This document shows, piece by piece, positions 61,965 to 64,000 of a DNA stretch of 64,000 bases. Under the pieces are notes generated by a model that was not told where the DNA came from, did not search any database, and was given only the letters and a program-made list of their open reading frames with translations. The DNA is from Paenibacillus oceani (lineage in GTDB: Bacteria; Bacillota; Bacilli; Paenibacillales; NBRC-103111). Each line of letters begins with the position of its first letter. Within the stretch, counting starts at the first letter, position 1. The stretch is taken from contig NZ_JACXJA010000005.1 in assembly GCF_014705615.1 (NCBI RefSeq), positions 62,001-126,000 on the forward strand. The letters run 5' to 3'. The position numbers and the translations under genes are program-made.

Positions 61965-63539
61965 ATGGATTCGGTAAAAGCGGCGCAGCAGGGAGACCGC
62001 GATGCATTCGCTCAACTGGTCCGCCAATTCGGCGATATGGCCTATGCCGTCGCCTGCAATCAACTGAACGACCCTTATCTGGCCGAGGATGCGGTGCAGG
62101 AATCGTTTGCCGAAGCTTTCGTTCATTTATCCCGCCTGCGCGACCCGAATGCTTTTCCCGGCTGGTTCAAGACGATTGTTACCCGCCAATGCAACCGGAT
62201 TGTGCGCCGGAACCGGGAATCGTCCTTGCCGTACGAATTCGTGTCACAGCTCGCCTCCGACCAGCCCTCGCCGCACGAACTGGCGGAGAAAAGGGAATTC
62301 CGCCGGATGATTCACCGGTCCGTCTCCGTCCTGCCCTACCGGCTGAGGGCCGCGGTCCAGCTGTTCTATATTCACGGGTATTCCCTCGCCGAAATTTCGG
62401 CCTTTCTCGGAACGCCGGTCCCGGCCTTGAAGAAACGTTTGTTTGACGCCAGACACAAATTGAGAAGCGTGATACCGGTTGCGGATTTCGTATCCGTATT
62501 CCGGGAGCTGAATGAAGGAGGAAGTAAGGTGCTGCACATTGTTAACGGCGATTCGGTAGTGGAAACTTTAAAGCAGGGGGTCGTTCAGGGGGACATTTTG
62601 GTATGGCGGGAAATTTATTCGGAAGGTCCGGTATTTGCCGAGCAGGCGAATCCGGACGCCCTCGCTTTCCGGGCTTCCCGCTTGGAGCAGACGCTCGGGA
62701 TTCCGCGCGATCTGTTTTTATCCGGCTGTGAGGCGCAGGAGCGGCAGCTGGCCGGATTTCGCGACTATGACGAGATCGTGTTATGGTTCGAGTACGACTT
62801 GTTCGACCAGACGATGCTTTGTTACTTGCTCGACTGGTTTTCGAGACAATCGCTGGGACGGACGAAGCTGCATTTGTTATGCATCGGGTCGTTTCCCGGA
62901 ATCGAGAACTTTCGGGGATTGGGCCAATTATCGTCCGGGCAATTGACATCGTTATCCGGAACGTGGAATCCGGTCAACCACTCGGAGCTGGAACTGGGCA
63001 GCCGCGCCTGGCAAGCGTTCGTTTCCCCGGACCCGCGCCCGCTGGCCGCGCTGCTTCAGGAAGACTGCTCCGCTCTGCCCTATCTCAAGGAAGCGTTTCG
63101 GTTCCACCTGTCGCGGTACCCTTCGGTGCACAACGGACTCGGAATCGTGGAGCAGTTGCTGCTGGAGCAGCTTGCCGGCGGCATCGACCGGCCGTTTGAA
63201 CTGTTCAGCCGGGTCGGAGCGAAGGTGAACTGGTTCGGCATGGGCGATATCCAGTTCTGGTCCATTCTGCGTTCGCTGGCGCAGGGACGGGAAGCCCTTC
63301 TTCGTCTGGAAGGCGCGTCCGATTTCCCCGGTCTCACAGGCCCCCCGCCGGAATTCGGCAGCAGCCGCCTTGTCCTGACCGAGACCGGCCGTAATGTGCT
63401 CGAAGGAGCGCTGGATCGGATCGCAGTGCAAGGAATCGACTGCTGGCTGGGCGGCGTCCATCTGCATGCGGGTTCCCCCGACTGGCGGTGGGACCCGGAG
63501 CGACAAACGATTGTACGGATGGAACCCGGTCCGGAGTAA
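61965..63539 (+). CDS. Sigma-70/ECF-type sigma factor fused to a DUF1835-type domain
   Basis: A single 524-residue frame starts at the ATG at 61965 (GAAAGGATG upstream). Residues 1-75 form sigma region 2 (AQQGDRDAFAQLVRQFGDMA, AEDAVQESFAEAFVHL, WFKTIVTRQCNRIVRR) and 105-165 region 4 (VLPYRLRAAVQLFYIHGYSLAEISAFLG). From about 187 the protein switches to a DUF1835-like domain (VLHIVNGDSVVETLKQGVVQG, VLWFEYDLFDQTMLCYLL) with a further helical C-terminal domain to 524. I see no stop or frameshift between the parts. The extra domain could act as a built-in regulator of the sigma factor, or the sigma part as a targeting module; both are inference. Confidence 0.85.
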   Translation: MDSVKAAQQGDRDAFAQLVRQFGDMAYAVACNQLNDPYLAEDAVQESFAEAFVHLSRLRDPNAFPGWFKTIVTRQCNRIVRRNRESSLPYEFVSQLASDQPSPHELAEKREFRRMIHRSVSVLPYRLRAAVQLFYIHGYSLAEISAFLGTPVPALKKRLFDARHKLRSVIPVADFVSVFRELNEGGSKVLHIVNGDSVVETLKQGVVQGDILVWREIYSEGPVFAEQANPDALAFRASRLEQTLGIPRDLFLSGCEAQERQLAGFRDYDEIVLWFEYDLFDQTMLCYLLDWFSRQSLGRTKLHLLCIGSFPGIENFRGLGQLSSGQLTSLSGTWNPVNHSELELGSRAWQAFVSPDPRPLAALLQEDCSALPYLKEAFRFHLSRYPSVHNGLGIVEQLLLEQLAGGIDRPFELFSRVGAKVNWFGMGDIQFWSILRSLAQGREALLRLEGASDFPGLTGPPPEFGSSRLVLTETGRNVLEGALDRIAVQGIDCWLGGVHLHAGSPDWRWDPERQTIVRMEPGPE

Positions 63540-63582
63540 GGAGACACATGCGACACCAAAGGACTTAAAAACCGCAATTCGC

Positions 63583-63641
63583 CAACTGCCCGTTATCGTG
63601 CTGGCACGACATGTGCATCCGGCCCGAGGCGGGGCGGTTGG
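63583..63641. terminator. Possible terminator hairpin after the sigma-fusion gene
   Basis: CCAACTGCCC and GGGCGGTTGG arms (one mismatch) with a long GC-rich loop; no T-run follows, so function is uncertain. Confidence 0.3.
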
Positions 63642-63737
63642 CCCTTCTTCCGGCGTATGGAGCGTATCGCCGCCACGTCCCGAGCTGTCCCCGGACGCGT
63701 CTATTCGAACCGCTCGCCTCCCGCCGCCAGCCCGCAC

Positions 63738-64000
63738 TCAAAGCGCATGAATCCAGTTCACATCCAGCTCCTGCATGATCTCTCTCCACTCTTCCGGCAT
63801 ATCTACGTCGCATACGATGGTATCCACCTGCTCCAGATCGGCCATCTTATAAAAACGGGCTTCCCCCAGCTTGGAGTGGTCGGTCAGGACGACCGTCCGT
63901 CTGGAGTGTTCGATAATTTTGCGGGCGAGCTGCCCCCGTTCGGCATCGAACCCGGTAATTCCCCGCTCCGGCGTTACGCCGTCAACCGAGATGAAGGCGA
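63738..64000 (-). CDS. DeoR family transcriptional regulator, C-terminal part
   Basis: The frame enters from the right edge and ends with TGA at 63738-63740, giving 87 residues: FISVDGVTPERGITGFDAER, then KIIEHSRRTVVLTDHSKLGE and the ending MQELDVNWIHAL. This is the C-terminal sugar-phosphate sensing domain of DeoR-type repressors, including the VLTDHSK phosphate-binding motif. The helix-turn-helix part and the gene it controls lie outside the window. Confidence 0.9.
   Translation of the reverse strand, partial: AFISVDGVTPERGITGFDAERGQLARKIIEHSRRTVVLTDHSKLGEARFYKMADLEQVDTIVCDVDMPEEWREIMQELDVNWIHAL

Noticed and set aside
1-64000. CRISPR arrays, tRNA/rRNA genes, insertion sequences, prophage modules
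   Set aside because: No spaced direct repeats, no tRNA cloverleaf noticed, no transposase or integrase motif in any frame read, and no phage structural genes.

Overview
The window looks like a chromosomal segment of a spore-forming Bacillota of the Paenibacillus type. It has GC-rich coding DNA, strong Shine-Dalgarno sequences, frequent TTG and GTG starts, a spore-coat gene (cotE) beside mutS/mutL, a GerA-type germinant receptor operon, Zur/ZagA zinc genes, and many ABC/AraC/ROK carbohydrate genes. I found no rRNA, tRNA, CRISPR array, insertion sequence or prophage module.

Layout. 1-7.5 kb (minus): cotE, a putative amidoligase, mutS, an S41 protease and the 5' two-thirds or less of mutL. 7.5-8.2 kb is a gene-free stretch with a cluster of small hairpin repeats. 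8.2-11.7 kb: a FadR-type regulator with a readable promoter and operator, then a three-gene SsuABC/NMT1-like ABC importer. 11.8-15.7 kb: M32 carboxypeptidase, HesB-like protein, carbonic anhydrase, HD phosphohydrolase, DUF309 protein. 15.9-19.5 kb (plus): small membrane protein, YxcD-like protein, an exported GH18 enzyme with six N-terminal repeats, and a GNAT acetyltransferase. 19.6-27.9 kb (minus): YyaL-like protein, an unknown six-helix membrane protein, the pspA-ydjG-ydjH-ydjI membrane-stress operon, and an anchored metallophosphoesterase. 28-32.5 kb (plus): Crp/Fnr regulator, AlkC-like HEAT protein and a CPA2 antiporter, with an LRR remnant between the last two.

32.8-45.2 kb (minus) reads as one long gene set: ROK repressor, asparaginase, dipeptide ABC importer (five genes), M17 aminopeptidase, CutC, ROK sugar kinase and GH29 fucosidase. 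Two TTTTCAC-type operator candidates precede the repressor. Together these could import and break down fucosylated glycopeptides; this is inference. 45.4-49.1 kb: ger operon in the order B-A-C. 49.4-53.2 kb: a decayed sugar-acid operon behind an AraC regulator, with one in-frame stop and two deletion junctions. 53.4-58.5 kb: SMI1/KNR4, WGR plus beta-propeller and DUF6138-like proteins, then a broken ABC exporter. 58.7-64 kb: VOC protein, a second Hfq-like RNA chaperone, ZagA/CobW GTPase with Zur boxes and zur beside it, a sigma factor fused to a DUF1835-type domain, and the end of a DeoR repressor.

Points most worth following: the extra Hfq, the sigma-DUF1835 fusion, the amidoligase between cotE and mutS, the repeat with compensatory stem changes at 18.8 and 22.7 kb, and the decaying 49-53 kb operon. 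All family assignments come from reading motifs by eye; no database search was run.
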